Shown piece by piece: positions 1 to 13,200 of a stretch of 64,000 bases of DNA. How positions within the stretch are numbered: position 1 is the first letter of the stretch; each line of letters begins with the position of its first letter. This DNA is from Rhodamnia argentea (lineage: Eukaryota > Streptophyta > Magnoliopsida > Myrtales > Myrtaceae). The position numbers and the translations under genes are program-made. The stretch is taken from assembly GCF_020921035.1 (NCBI RefSeq), contig NC_063154.1:7502001-7566000 (forward strand), given 5' to 3'. A model generated the notes under the pieces. It was not told where the DNA came from, did no database searches, and was given only the letters and a program-made list of their open reading frames with translations.

Positions 1-611
1 TCACTCCTGGCGTCACACAACCAAATACAAGGTTGAAACCTGTCCTAATCCTCACTTTCTCTCTCTCTCTCTCTCTCTCTCTACAACTTTCTTTTCCCAA
101 TTCTAACATGGTAGACTCTGACAAGCATGCATTCCTCAGATACATGACCCATTTGAAAGAAGTCATTGCCATTGCTACTCAAACGGGATTTGAACACAAA
201 GAATCATGAATTTGAGAGGCAGAGCATTATCCGAAACCATAACCGAAATAAATCAAATGAGGCATTCAGGATCAACACTGTACTGCAGGTTAGAGTTATT
301 ACATGATTGGAAGATCAGCAACACTCGTGACAAATGCAGGTAGACTACAAAAGGCACAACATTTCCTCTCCATTCATTCTCTCTGTGCCTTTTCCTTTGA
401 TACATCATGTCAGCACTGGGAAAGATGAAAACAAGATACAACTAATGGCCACTATAAACAACATTGATTCCGCATAAACAACAAAAAGAAGACCCACAAA
501 ACAAGTAATAAGTGAATACGCGATCGAAGCTCTTCATAGGACTGCAAGGTACTGCCCTAATCGGTTGAATGCTGGATGAATGTAAATACACCCTCTATAC
601 AACTCTACAAT

Positions 612-3600
612 TTAACCAAACCTTTTATCAGATCCTCTGAGATTAAGGTTGAACCATTTCTTTTTGGATGATTTGTCTTTTCCTTCAACTGATCCATCTT
701 CCACCGGACTTCCCATCTTCGAATCTTCACCTGGAACTCTGCTGCTGCTGCTAGTACCATTACCAGCACTACCGCTACTACCAAAGTCACCATTTGCTAC
801 CCGGTTTACCGTGAACGAAGAATGAATGCCGTCTCTTTGTTTTAGTAACTCGTCTACCTAAAATATACCATAAACAAATTCAGGTACAGAGAAGAGGAGG
901 CATGCCATCCCCATGTCCAAAAAATGGGGAAAGGAAAAGGAGTGCTGCAGTAACTATCCATCAAAAACTTATATTAATGGATTGATATCATAAGAGGACA
1001 TCTGACTGAAAGAAAACTGTTAATTGGAGAACATGACATTCGGACAAGGGTGGCAAATAGCATGAAAAGTTCCAGCATCTTTGAAGTGAAATGCACAAAA
1101 GTTTCCATACCCTAAATCATACAAGGACATACCTAGAATGCATGGTTGTATGTGTCAATGCATAAAATTACATCTAATAAGGTAACATGCGATCCCTCAG
1201 AGGACAGATGGCCTTAGATATTCATATTGAGCATCCAAATGAGGGGATATACTCATGCTGCCAAAATGAGATCCTAATAACATACGAACGAATCATGTTG
1301 GCCGATGTAAGTGGTTATAGAAGAATCCCCGATTCTGAATGAGGAAGACAAGCCAAGAAAAGAAAAAGACATACAGACTGCTTTTCCTGGCTGTATCTGT
1401 TGGTCACTTCTTGAAATCGTGCAAGGGCCTACAAGTATCAGAATAAAATCAAGAGAACGCGAATGAAGCAATAAGTACGGAAATAATATAGGAAAGGGGA
1501 AAACACCTTCCTATACTCTGTCTCAAATTGACGTAGATCAGTCCTTTTACTCAATATCTGAGCCTCAATTTCCTTCAGCTTCTCTGTTGCCTCTTCATAT
1601 GATCTTGCACAAAGAGCCTCTATCACGTAGCTTGCAGGCTTGAAAAAATTATCTCCTGTATCAACTTGAGAGTATTAATCTACCTAAAATCAAAGAGAAA
1701 TCCTACTTCTATTTCCAGAAGAGACTAAAAGCCCTAAATAAGCTACCGTACCATAGACCGCAAATATGTGAGTTCCAGCTTTAAGTTCTGAAACCTCACA
1801 AGGTTGTAGACCTTCCAACCTTTTAAAGAATGCAGCGTCAGGATCCTTAGCCATCGCCAACTGCCCACCACTAACGATTAGAAATAGGACCCAGGGTGAA
1901 AGATGTAAATGAGGAGAAGAATAATAGAAAGAAACGCACTGCATTCACGGTTGAATCCATTCGGTACACTTGGAAATGTAGAAAGTACATTCCTACAGAT
2001 GTCACCTTGCCTGTTTTCTCGCTTTCTTCCTATATAAACATCAAATAATCTGATGGAATGCCAAATAAATCAAAAGCTCTAGAAGAAGAGCACATTGACG
2101 CACATAGCAAAACATTAAAAAACTCATAAATAGCTCCTGATAGACAAGTCATCCAAGACTCTTACTTGACTAGAACAAATCACAATTTCAAGGAAATGGT
2201 AGCAGTAGAACTCGCCGCCCAGAAACTATTCACTCTCCAGGTGCAATATTTTTTATTTAACTCACAGCCACGGGCCATGGTCCTTTACCAAAATCCATTG
2301 ACTGCACTCTGTCACCCCAACTCATCGTTTCATCCCTACACAAGGATGCTGCTATCACATCTTTCATCCTTCACCATATCATAGCTACAATAACAGTAGC
2401 AGCCTCACCAGCTGAGTCCAAAATAAAAAGCAGGCTATTTTCTCAAGATTGCAAACATGATAGCTACAAACTGAAGAAAGCGAAAGGAAAAAATGCAATT
2501 TGGATTCTCATGTTTTAGCAAATGATTGGGGCAGTCCCCCAGCTACACCACCAATAGCTTCCCTTCTCTTTCCAGTAAAGCCATTCCTCCTTTTGACAAG
2601 ACAGAGAGAAATGGAAATGTATTACGCTAGTAACATACCTGTAAGGCCAAATTATAGCCACCATTGGCCTCTTGTTCGAAGTAAAGCAACTGGATAAGCA
2701 AACAAAGAAACAGATGAATGAGTCCCTGAAACAAAACCATCCAGAAAAATAAAAACTCAGACCAACAATTACTGTGAAAAGCTTACTTTGAATTTGCTTT
2801 GTGATGTGGAAGTGACTCTTACTACAATACCAGCTTCTGCTTGTTGTTCATTAATTGTTACACCGAAAAAGTGAGCACATTGCTTATCCACCTGTATGAC
2901 AATTCAAAATCAGAAGAATATGCTCTCAAGAATGCTGATCAACAGGTCTATAAACAAAAACAAGCACCTTTCCACTGACTGATGTTCCAATTGGAAGGGG
3001 TCGTACTGTTACAGTTCCGTTGATAGCTTCTTCAAGAACATTGGCAGAGATTGTAGTTTTGATTGGCACGCCCAGTTTGCTGTTGACAAGTACGATGAGA
3101 GATGCAAAAGAGCCAGATGAATCTTAAGAAAATCCAGACAATTGAAAAAAGCACCTGAATAATGCCGCAAACACCGTATTGACAGTTCCCAGGTTAGACA
3201 AGTCGATTTCCATATCCAAGCCTTCAGCGTCAAGAGCCTAATGTAATTAATGAATATGAAAACTTCAAATTTTATTGTTTGATCAATAAACTACAAGGTT
3301 ACTACAAGAAAAACCATGCAAGAACTAAATTCCAAAAGAAAACAGAACACGCCAACTCTACTGGGGCACTGCAACCTATTATTTCAAACTGGCGACCCAT
3401 CTTTAGAAAACCATGCATCACTAATCCCCATAAGGTGTCTTCTTCATAAAAATAGAGCAGCATCCGTCTCTGCCATGGTGAATGACATAGTATGTGGGTT
3501 TCATGCGTGAGCTTTACATAAATGAACTAAAATAGCAGAAAATAAAGCTTCAATATATATTAAGTTTAGTTCTTTTCAGACTCCTTATTTTCATCCCTAT

Positions 3601-5219
3601 ATCTACATTTCCACGCTTCAGTCTTATGCCAAAGTCTAGCCTATGGCTAAGGAGAGTGTTTAAATATTTAGATATTAAATCACACATTTGTTTGGAAGCT
3701 CAAGCTTTAAAAACAGTTGGCACTGGTACTGCAAAACATTTACAACTTCAATTGCCATTATTGACTTACTTGAGCTGCCACTTCATACGTCATAAGATGA
3801 GACAATCCAACTTAGGAGATAGCATGCATGATCAGGACCACTTGGAAGACACTGCACAATCTTTGGCAAAATTCTTCCAAACTAAATCAACACAACCTCC
3901 GCAGGACTAGTATAACCTCACAAGGTCACAACCAATCACAACTCACCTCATTAAAAAGCAACAGTCAAAAGATATTATTACTAGAAGCAAGCGCAATCAA
4001 ATGTTGGCTCACGAGGTGGCACACTCATGTACAGTTCAAAGACCCCTCCCCCCTCTCCCTCCTCTCTCACAAAATAAAAAGGGGAAAAAAAAAATCTCCG
4101 ACCCTTGAAATGACTAGGCACAACAAATTGGTGTTGCCCACTTACCACAGTGGCACTTTTATAAGAAATCACCTACCAAAAGCAACACTCAATCACATGA
4201 TGGTAAGACATTTGCATGATTATTCATACATCTAGCAGACATGCACAAGCACATTTCCAAAGAAGTGCACAGGGAAGAGTAAGCAAGATCGTCGGAGCAC
4301 CTCGAACCCTGCACTATCGTATTGCCTCCTTTTCTCTGGGTCAGATAGTATGTTGTATGAATATGCGACCTCCTTAAAAAGTTCAGACGCTTCGGGATTG
4401 TCAACATTCTTGTCAGGGTGATACCTGCCAATTTTAAAAAATAATCCTATTAATCATATGTTTTTAAAGGTTAAGACTTGAGATCTCTCCTGGATTCACA
4501 TTGATATATCGAGATTATAGCACTGGACTAAACTTAAAAGAAGCATTCCAAGCACCATAGACAGACATAGTAATAATTGTTGTCAAATAAAAGGCTCTAC
4601 ATCTGGCCTACAATGATTAAGAAACATATGTTCTGCATCATACTTGGGTTTTCTTTCTGCACAGTGTGCTTGAAGACGAGGTATTATGAACGATGAGGAT
4701 CGGAAGGGAAACAGCAGTATTGAAAACCCAGAGGAGCTCCCATGTCATCCTCTTCATCACAATCGATCCGCTTGCCTGAAATTCCTCGGCACAAATTTGG
4801 GAAATCCCAATTACTTGGGCTTTTCGATATAATCACCAAGACCCGGTTTGTAACCATGCAATCCCAGTTGATTCTCGTAAGACTAAGCTATGAAAAAGAA
4901 ATCCGCCATCCAAATGCTTCTCTAACGAAACTACTTGGTTTATTCATCAGATTCAGCAACGCATATAAATAAGCATCAACCTTCTCCTAAATCACTTTCG
5001 TCCGTCTAAGCCGAACTGTAATTCTTAGTAACAGCCTAACAGGCATAGCACTGAGAGAACGAAATGGAGCGAGAAGAAATCAGAAAAACCTTACTTGAGA
5101 GCAAGCTTTCGATAGGCAGTTTTGATTTCTTGATCAGTCGAATCCTTCGACACATTCAACACCTCGTACGGGTCTCGCCTCAACGCCGGTGCCGATGGCC
5201 CTTCCACCTTCGGACCCAT
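612..5219 (-). CDS. ARG1: DnaJ/HSP40 co-chaperone, ARG1 (AtDjB15)-like
   Basis: Eleven exons on the minus strand, read from conserved protein segments and GT-AG sites: 5219-5095, 4424-4301, 3237-3155, 3079-2968, 2891-2787, 2689-2639, 2029-1940, 1860-1752, 1655-1507, 1428-1375, 857-612. They add up to 1,248 nt in one frame (415 aa; Arabidopsis ARG1 is about 410). The start ATG is followed by [11 protein letters not shown]. The J-domain HPD motif (YHPDKN) straddles the exon 1/2 junction, then come AGFEV and [12 protein letters not shown]. The C-terminal half has [20 protein letters not shown] and a coiled coil, [11 protein letters not shown] to QFETEYRK to VDELLKQRD. The tail [14 protein letters not shown] is typical of ARG1. 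The family acts in root and hypocotyl gravitropism and associates with endomembranes (known for Arabidopsis ARG1). No frame break was seen. Assignment to ARG1 rather than ARL1/ARL2 rests on length and the C-terminal tail. Confidence 0.93.
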
Positions 5220-5620
5220 CTCTCTCTCTCTCTCTCTTTCTCTCACAATCAACCCAATTACCAGGATTTACTCCATTTCAAATCTCCAGACGGAGATTCA
5301 AAAGAAACAGAGCACCCAATTCAACTTAAAGAACGACCTTTTCCGCCAAAAACGAAGCACGGAATTCGAAGCATTGGATCGCTCTCCCGCTCTCGGAGTT
5401 CGCGTAAAATGAGGTCCAGAAAGGCGAGGAGACGAACAAATCGACGCGCGAGACGGACACGAGATCCACTGAATTGACCCAGGACGAGAAAATCAGAACA
5501 ATCAGCAGTAGTCGAGCTTAGGGTTTTCGAACATCGAAGCGCGTCAGCTCGAGCTGGAAGATGGGACCCGGTAAATGGTTTCTTTCCGGAAGAACTGGGT
5601 TCGCCCTTCACCGGGATCTC
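5220..5620 (-). promoter_or_regulatory. 5' leader and promoter-proximal region of the ARG1-like gene
   Basis: Just upstream of the ARG1-like start codon lies a CT-repeat tract (plus strand 5220-5244), followed by moderately GC-rich sequence up to about 5,600, where it changes abruptly to AT-rich intergenic DNA. CT/GA tracts in plant 5' leaders are common. The transcription start was not determined, so the boundary is inferred from base composition. Confidence 0.4.
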
Positions 5621-5639
5621 CCATTAAGGTCAACATAAG

Positions 5640-7200
5640 TTATTTTTGTCCATCATTCTTTCACTCTACATACTTAAAAAAAATAAAAAATAAACTGTTA
5701 AAAAAAAAACAGCAATTAGAACTGCAATTTTTTGGGTCTCGTGAACAAATTTAATTTACTTATGGCATTTCATTTTTGAGAGAATTAAATGTATGTATAT
5801 TGACTAATTTTCTCTTTAAGATCTGTTAGATTTTCTTATCGGTATTCGAAAATTAGATACCAACATCGTAGTATATTAGGACGCAAGTCAAATAGTATTG
5901 AATATCTTATTAAATGAGATAAGAAAATGTTTAGAAAAGTCGGGTTATCAATTTTGTAGCAGGCGTCTTCGGCGATTCCGAATGTCGTTAAGGGTGTCGA
6001 GTTTCAAAATTAAATCGACAACAATTATATCACGACATACATGGTTTCTTTTTCATTGAGCCAATAATTTTCAAGCGCTTTTTTATTTGAAACTCGCTAG
6101 CGAAAAATTCAATTTTTTATATGGAATATTCATTTGAATAATAGAATGGATATGATTTGTAATTAGAGGTCGGAGATATTTTTTATGCATTTAGTAAAAT
6201 TAGAGCAATTATAATATGTTACCCGTACTTTATAAGACTTAAGAATCAAGAATGCTGAATAATAATCATTTCTAAAAGACTATCTTTTGTTGAATGGGCA
6301 AATGCATCACCGAACTTCGACCAAAAAAAAAATGCATAACCGAACTTTTAATTTTTGTTTTGAAATTAACAAAATAAATAACACTAGGAAGATTTAGCTA
6401 ATTTTAATTTGAGGATGAATCCTAACCCCCTTTTTGATCCACGAACAGGTAAGTTGGTGTTAATAATACATCGTACACATAACCTTTCCAAATTAGTTGA
6501 ATAAATTCTATTGGCTATTGGTATGAAGGGACCCACCAGGCATTGACCTGGTTATACGACGGGACCAGGTGAGTGGACCAGGTGAGTGAACGGGACCAGG
6601 TGAGTGAACGGGACCTGCTTAGAGTTGAAAAGCCTTCACATCAAAATTGGAAAGCCTAAAAAAAGCACAATTATACTTTCATATTAATTATTTCACAAAA
6701 AATAAATAATTTAAAAATATTTTTCTAAAGAATTAATTATATTACTTTAAATAATTAATTAATAAAATGCATTTGCATTGTCAACAATACTTTACACTTG
6801 AACATTTTCACGAACGATGAAAAATATTTTTCGTTCATTCATTTTTACAATAGATACGAGTAATTATTTTTAGAAAAATATTTCCAAAATCTATTCATTC
6901 ATTTTCTACGAAACAATTCATTATATTCTATGAAACAGACGGAGCCTTGCCGTCCAATTGAAATACATTAAGCTTGACTTTCTATTTCCACATTTGATGT
7001 GACTAAAACGAACACTTGGTCTTCTCCATTCCATTTTTGGCCTGATTGCATGATAGTCAAAATTTTGGCATGTATTAGCCTACACAAAAAGCAGGGACCA
7101 CAGGGCCAGTTTCCTTGTCAACGCTATATAAATATGAAAGAGAGAAGGGAGACCTATGTACATTGCCACGTGAGAAAGACGGACGCCAAATACTCAAGCG
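5640..7200. other. AT-rich intergenic spacer between ARG1-like and BTS genes
   Basis: No ORF with recognisable content. It holds homopolymer runs and a short GC-richer tandem repeat at 6561-6616, and is otherwise AT-rich. The stretch around 6,760-6,950 ends in a sequence like the termini of the small MITE at 22.16 kb (flanking a run of ATGAA/TTCAT-rich DNA), so part of it may be a decayed MITE. Confidence 0.6.
6561..6616. repeat. Three-copy minisatellite, 18-bp unit
   Basis: The motif GGACCAGGTGAGTGAACG occurs twice in perfect tandem (6575-6592, 6593-6610). A shorter 14-bp version precedes it (6561-6574) and a partial copy (GGACC) follows. It stands out from the surrounding AT-rich DNA. Confidence 0.85.
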
Positions 7201-7210
7201 AAATTTCCAT

Positions 7211-10200
7211 CTAATGTGAGGTTGAGCAATGCGCAAACGATGTATCAACCTTAATCACGCGGGTGTTGTAGGATCCACAGAAACTACACTTATGGTATAA
7301 CCAGTGGAACGGCGACATCCCCTTTTTACCGCAATCGTTGCACAGTATATCCTACATCGCCGAAAAGAGCAACTGAAAACAAGTAGACAAGCTGCACCAG
7401 CACAAAAGATCAAAGGAAACAGGAGAAATGTTTACCTGGCAGCGATCCCTGTATTCTACTGGAAGCACTTCTGAAGCTAGCAATGCATCAAGCATGCCAA
7501 AGTAAACCTAAACCACAATTGTAAACTGAATGAGAACCTGATAGTGTGTTCTAACCTTGCACAAAAGAGGTACCTTCCTTAACTTCAACTTACGACGCAC
7601 GTGAGCACAAGTTTATATAGAAGGACAAATGTTGGATATTCAGATTTTAAGGTTTAATGTTATTTCTGCTTTCACTAAGACCATTACCCAAAAAGAGGCC
7701 TCCTATAGCGAAGAGATTCCAGCAACCAAAGACCAGCTAACTGCACAAGATTCACGTGATGGAAAAGTAAGAGAACTGAACTTCCCAGAATGCTTGCGAG
7801 CATTATGGTCCACCCCCAGCCTAATCATACAGTTGATACTTGACTATTGTTCAGATTGAAACTTGAGGATCTAGCAATCAAATTCCTCCGACACTTATTT
7901 ATCATATGGTGACTTTTCTAATAACAAAAAGGGATTTTATTAGTCTATTAGGATCTTCTTTCCCCAAGCACAAGTCCAGTTAACATAGACTTAAGTGGCT
8001 TCCAACAACATTACTGAAAAACTTTGTCCAAGTCCTACAAGAAATGACCGAGAGGAACCATGATGGGACTTTTCTAAAGCATCTTTGAAAAACTTTATCC
8101 AAGTCCTAAAAGAAATAACTGAGAGGAACCACGACGGGACTTATCTAAAACAACATTCTTCAATGTCTAAAAGAGGATATAATAACCAATGTTCATACCG
8201 CCATATCTCCCAAGGATTTACTGCAAATTGGGCAGACATAGTGGCTGCATGTGTATGCCTGACATGACGAAGCATGATATTCAGTATCTTCAAAACCAAC
8301 ACTCAGACACCCAAATTAGACCTGAGCAGAGCCAAAGATGAGAGATACCTGGAAGCAAGCTGAATGCATGAAATGGCCACAGGGAAGAGCTTTCACAGTT
8401 GCACTCGATGTGAATAAAAAATCACAGCAGATTGGGCAATTTGTCTCCAAACCTTTTTCTCGGCACTTATGGTCAACCAGCTTTATCCCCAAACAGCAGT
8501 TGCAAGTCATGCAATGAAAAACATCGACCCCAAGACCCTTCCCAAGACGGCATAAATTACAAAAAGGGCAATGGTAAATTTTCCTGGAGGAATAAAGAAA
8601 ATAAGATATTTTGGAGAGTGAATGTATTTTGCGCCTTGTGCCAAGGTTGTCCTCAGAGACAAAAGAGAATTAACAGAAATGATGCTACAGTAAAAACTCG
8701 GTAATTGAAACTCTCTGCTAGGTAACTGACTTAGCTTAGACACTTCGGACATACATGAAGTATCAGACTATATTTTTTAAAAGAATAATAACAACAACAG
8801 CAATGGATCCTCACAACATTATGCAAGCAAGATTCAAGATTGCTACAACATACACAGACATATTTAGGGAATTTGGGCTTTGCAGAAACTCAAACTTCAT
8901 TTTGCAGCTCCCACCCAACTTGAAGGCTAAAGATTGAAAAAAAAGGTTTCCCAGGAGAACAAAAGATAATAGACCAACAAGAGAAAAAGATATCGTAGAT
9001 CATCTTTCCTTGCCATAATCCACTTGCACATGACTCGTCACGTTTAATGTACTTTGGATAAGCAATTGAGACACAAATGCATGTGTGGAAAGAGAGAAAA
9101 TTCGATTACAAACCTTCATAAAAAATGCAACTTCTTTAACATCATTGACCTATAATACAAAATGACTCACACACACACCCAAAAAAAAAAAAAAAAGACT
9201 CAGAGAAATCATTAATATCGTAGAAAGTGTCTGTACCTTTCATCATCAAAAAATTTGCAGATGCTACAGTAGTAGTTTGCCATTGAGAGACCATCGCATG
9301 AAGGTGTTGCACAAATTTTTCCGATTGGCTGAATCCTTAGGCAACGCATGCACATCATTTCAGCAGTGGCTTTCCTACACTTCGATTTAACACAAGTTTA
9401 AGAGCGAGATCATGAGAAGCTTGTGAGCACTCAAGTGTGCAATATAGAACGTCCTAAGATGGTACACAAAGTTTTATGAAGCCACCTGTCCATGGTATGG
9501 TCACTGACATTATCATGGCAGAACCTGCATGTATACAACTTGTCACAGCAGGCAGCACGAAGCTTGCAGTTTCTCTTGTAATGCTCACAACCGAACACTT
9601 GTTTCTCTGAATCTCGAAATGATGGACAACGTCCTAGAAGTTCATCGCTTGTAGAATTTTCAGCAACAGGTTCAGGTATTTTTTGTTGAGCGGCTATCCA
9701 GCGACTGCACAGCCAATCATGTCAGAAAAAGGGGAAGCTAATCAATAGATGAAGCCCACATGTTGGCATTGAAAACAAACCTGGTCATCAGATGTTGGAT
9801 AAGATATGCCTTTCTTCTCGGGTCAAGAGTTGAATCCCTAGAAACTTTTCTTATCTCTGATTCAAGTTCACTTTGATTCATTCGGAAGATATCCTTCCAT
9901 CCAGGCTTGAATGTTTCACTACGATCCAAGCTTCCACAAAAACCAGCACCTAAGAAGTGTGGATACAATGCAATTTGGAATTATGAATACCTAAGTCCCA
10001 ATTTGGTGATACAGCAGAAGAATGTTAACTGCAGGAACTCGGAGCTGCTGCATAAGCAAGAAGCACATTCACAACAGAATAGTAAAAGCTCACAATATAC
10101 CAAGAGACGAGCTACTCTCCGATGAAGCTGTATGCAAAGTTGTAGCAGCAACTCCCTCCCACCATTCATTAAGCCATTCACTGAACATGGTGTTTTTAGT

Positions 10201-13200
10201 TGCCTGCTTCCACGTGTCCATCATATAGTTTTGCTCCTCCTGGGTGAGAGCAGAAGTCACCCATGGCAACATAGACTGGAGAATCTCCGCACCCATAGTA
10301 CCAATTATCCTGCCAACTAGCTTTTCTTGTTCCTCAACTGAAAAATATATGTCAAATAATGGCCATAGCTCAAGTTCTTCACGAAAAATATGTTGATCCA
10401 GAGAAACCTTGATGGATCTGCACATGCCTTGAAGTTTGGTGGCAAGCTCAGTGTACTTACTCATGGTCCCACGGTGATAAATAGACACAGAGTTTCTTCC
10501 ATCCGAATTATCTGACAAAAGTTCACTGTTCAAGCATTCATGACATTGTGCGAGCTCTGAAAGTGTAGCCGAAATATCTTCAAAAAGTTTCTCTTCCTGC
10601 TTATGGTCTAAAGTGTACGAGTGACTCACATTGTGAAGAGTCTCTCTGGATTCTATAGCAGGAAATACTATATCATCCTCTGCATTACTATGGGCTTTAT
10701 ATAAGCCCCGCAATAATTGGAATCTACCAGTGAACTCCCTCAGGAAAGTGCCATCACAGTTCTTAAGTCTTCCAGATTCAACATCCAGATACTCTAAGTC
10801 CTTGCGAATGGCTTTATGAAATTTAAATATGTTGTCTATGGGACGATTAGCATTTCCAACTTCGGCAGAGCAAATATCCGTTTCCCAGTTAAAAAGACTG
10901 CACTTGAGGGATGGAGCACATTTGTCAAAAGATGAGGACCACAGAGCTTTTGTTGATTTTGCAGCAGCAAGATAACCTACTCCAAGCTTATTAGAATTCA
11001 CTCCTAACTCAGGTACACAAATTCGGTCATCGCCAGACATCGCATGGCTACATCGAAGTCCTCTAATTTGATGAGCATCATTGTCTCTGTGACAAAGTCT
11101 GTTGCCTCGCTCGATTAGTCTTTCACAAGTATGTGCCTCATCTTCACAACCAAGTGAAGTTGATACATCAGCATATGACAATGAAATGCACCTACAAAAT
11201 AGACCATCTCTCTCCATGCTGCTCCCTAACAATCGTTTGGCAGGACATCCAGTTGCACTAGAAGACAAACACTTTTGGGAATGGCCTTTCCATGCCCAAC
11301 CAGAAAAAAGTGTAACTAGCGCAGAATCCGATGATGGAGCTGCAGCCAAAAACTCTGCAAGTTACAAATAGGCTAGACATACCAAAAAGAAAGCTTGAAG
11401 AGCAAATTTTGCTCAAGGGTGGTGTACCTGCCATATGCATATTCTGAAGAAATGACTGTGCTTCTTCTTCGCTCAGGGATCCAATCAGCCACGGTAAGAC
11501 TGACTCAATTAATCTCAGTGGCATCAAGCATAAGCTCTGGTACAGAAGTTCTTGCTGCTGCTTGGGGCTGAAATGCTTTCTGGCTAAAGGTAGTACCTGG
11601 GAAAGTGATATTTAGATACCCATTTTGGAAAACAAATGACCATTTACATATACAAGCTATACCGTCTTCGATAAATTGATCTGAGATAAAATGTCCTGTC
11701 TATGGGATATTTTAGGTCATCTAAAGATAGCATGCACACCTGAAGTTCCTCATTCTGGAAGTGCTTCTTGATGGAGTCTATCATCTGATCAGCGTGCAAG
11801 CACAACTCTGTATTAAATTCAGCAGAAAATGAGTTGGCCCCATCAGTCTGAATACTTTCGATCAAACACCTAAGCCGATCAAATTGTATCTCTCCATCGG
11901 CATGCTCCTCAGCAAAAGAGAGTTCTATATCTACAGCTGGGAAGATAACTTTGTCCTCAGCCATGCTGCATTTTAAAAAGGAAAGCTTAAAATCTGCAGA
12001 AGACAATACAGCCAAAAGAATATTCAAGGTGAAAGGAAAATTCTAACAGCTGAATTTTAAGAACATTGTTCTGTAAGAAACCACTAAAGTTAGTCAGCAA
12101 GAGAAAGTAAGCTAGGAACAGCAAGAGACTGATGCAGAAGAACAAAAACAAAATTTATGCCTTTCTCTCAGAAACAAACATTGTCTGTTGCTATAATTAC
12201 TCCTAGGGATCCTTAATGATAAGTGCAAAATTAACGATTAAGCCGCAAGTAAGGCGACAGCATTAGCATTAACAGGACACTTTTGATAGTGAGGATTTTG
12301 GTATGAGTTGTGTATAGCTGATGAGCTTCTCAGTTTGATGTTGATGGATATACGCATATATCTTTTGATGGATATGCAATAATGTCTTTTGATGGTTATA
12401 GAGAACTCTAATATCGTAACCAGGTGATCTTTTTACTAAATATATATGAATGTATACATTTTGATATCAGGTTGAATTATGGCTACTTGAGGTTGCGTCT
12501 TTTGGGTGAAATGACGGCCATGTCATTGCCCCATTCTTGTAAGAATCGGGGTGTGACATATGTTGCTCATAGGTTTCTCAGGGAAAAAAAAAAAATCTCT
12601 CTCGACTCCACAAAGCAGCTGTTCAAGCATCCAAATTTTCTCTGGGGAAAAACCTCCACTGCAACAACAGAGCACCAGTTACAAGGAAATACAGCTTACA
12701 AAATTCTTTTCTATCCTGAAATATAGGCCATGAGATATTTTAATAGCTGAAAGCTTTGACCAAGTACAAAAAACCCTGGCAACCAAATCCAGTCTTCTAA
12801 AATATGTTTTCTGAGATGAGATTCAACAATTACTGAGACCCCATAGCACCCCATCAAGAACTATAAGCATACTAATATCAGATAAAAGACCACCATACCT
12901 GTGAAATATACAAACTTCGGCAATAAAACGCAGCTTCTTGTTGAAGGCAGATAAATCAGAAAAACCTTCAGAAAATTGTAGTCTTCTGGCTGCCTCAGCT
13001 ATGTCATTCAACTCTCTTCTTATTGCATTATGCCAAAACAAGATTTCATCTATAGGATGAATCATAACAGAATCAGCAGGATCAAGTTTCACCTCTCCAA
13101 ATTTCCTTTTACCGCTCTTTGAAGATTTAACTGCACAGTCATCATTCTCAGCCAAATTGCTCAACGAGTTAGATTCACAGACTTGCAATGATGGGACATA

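Noticed and set aside
1-600. Possible separate gene left of the ARG1-like stop codon
   Set aside because: Only short frames with frequent stops; best explained as 3' UTR and spacer.
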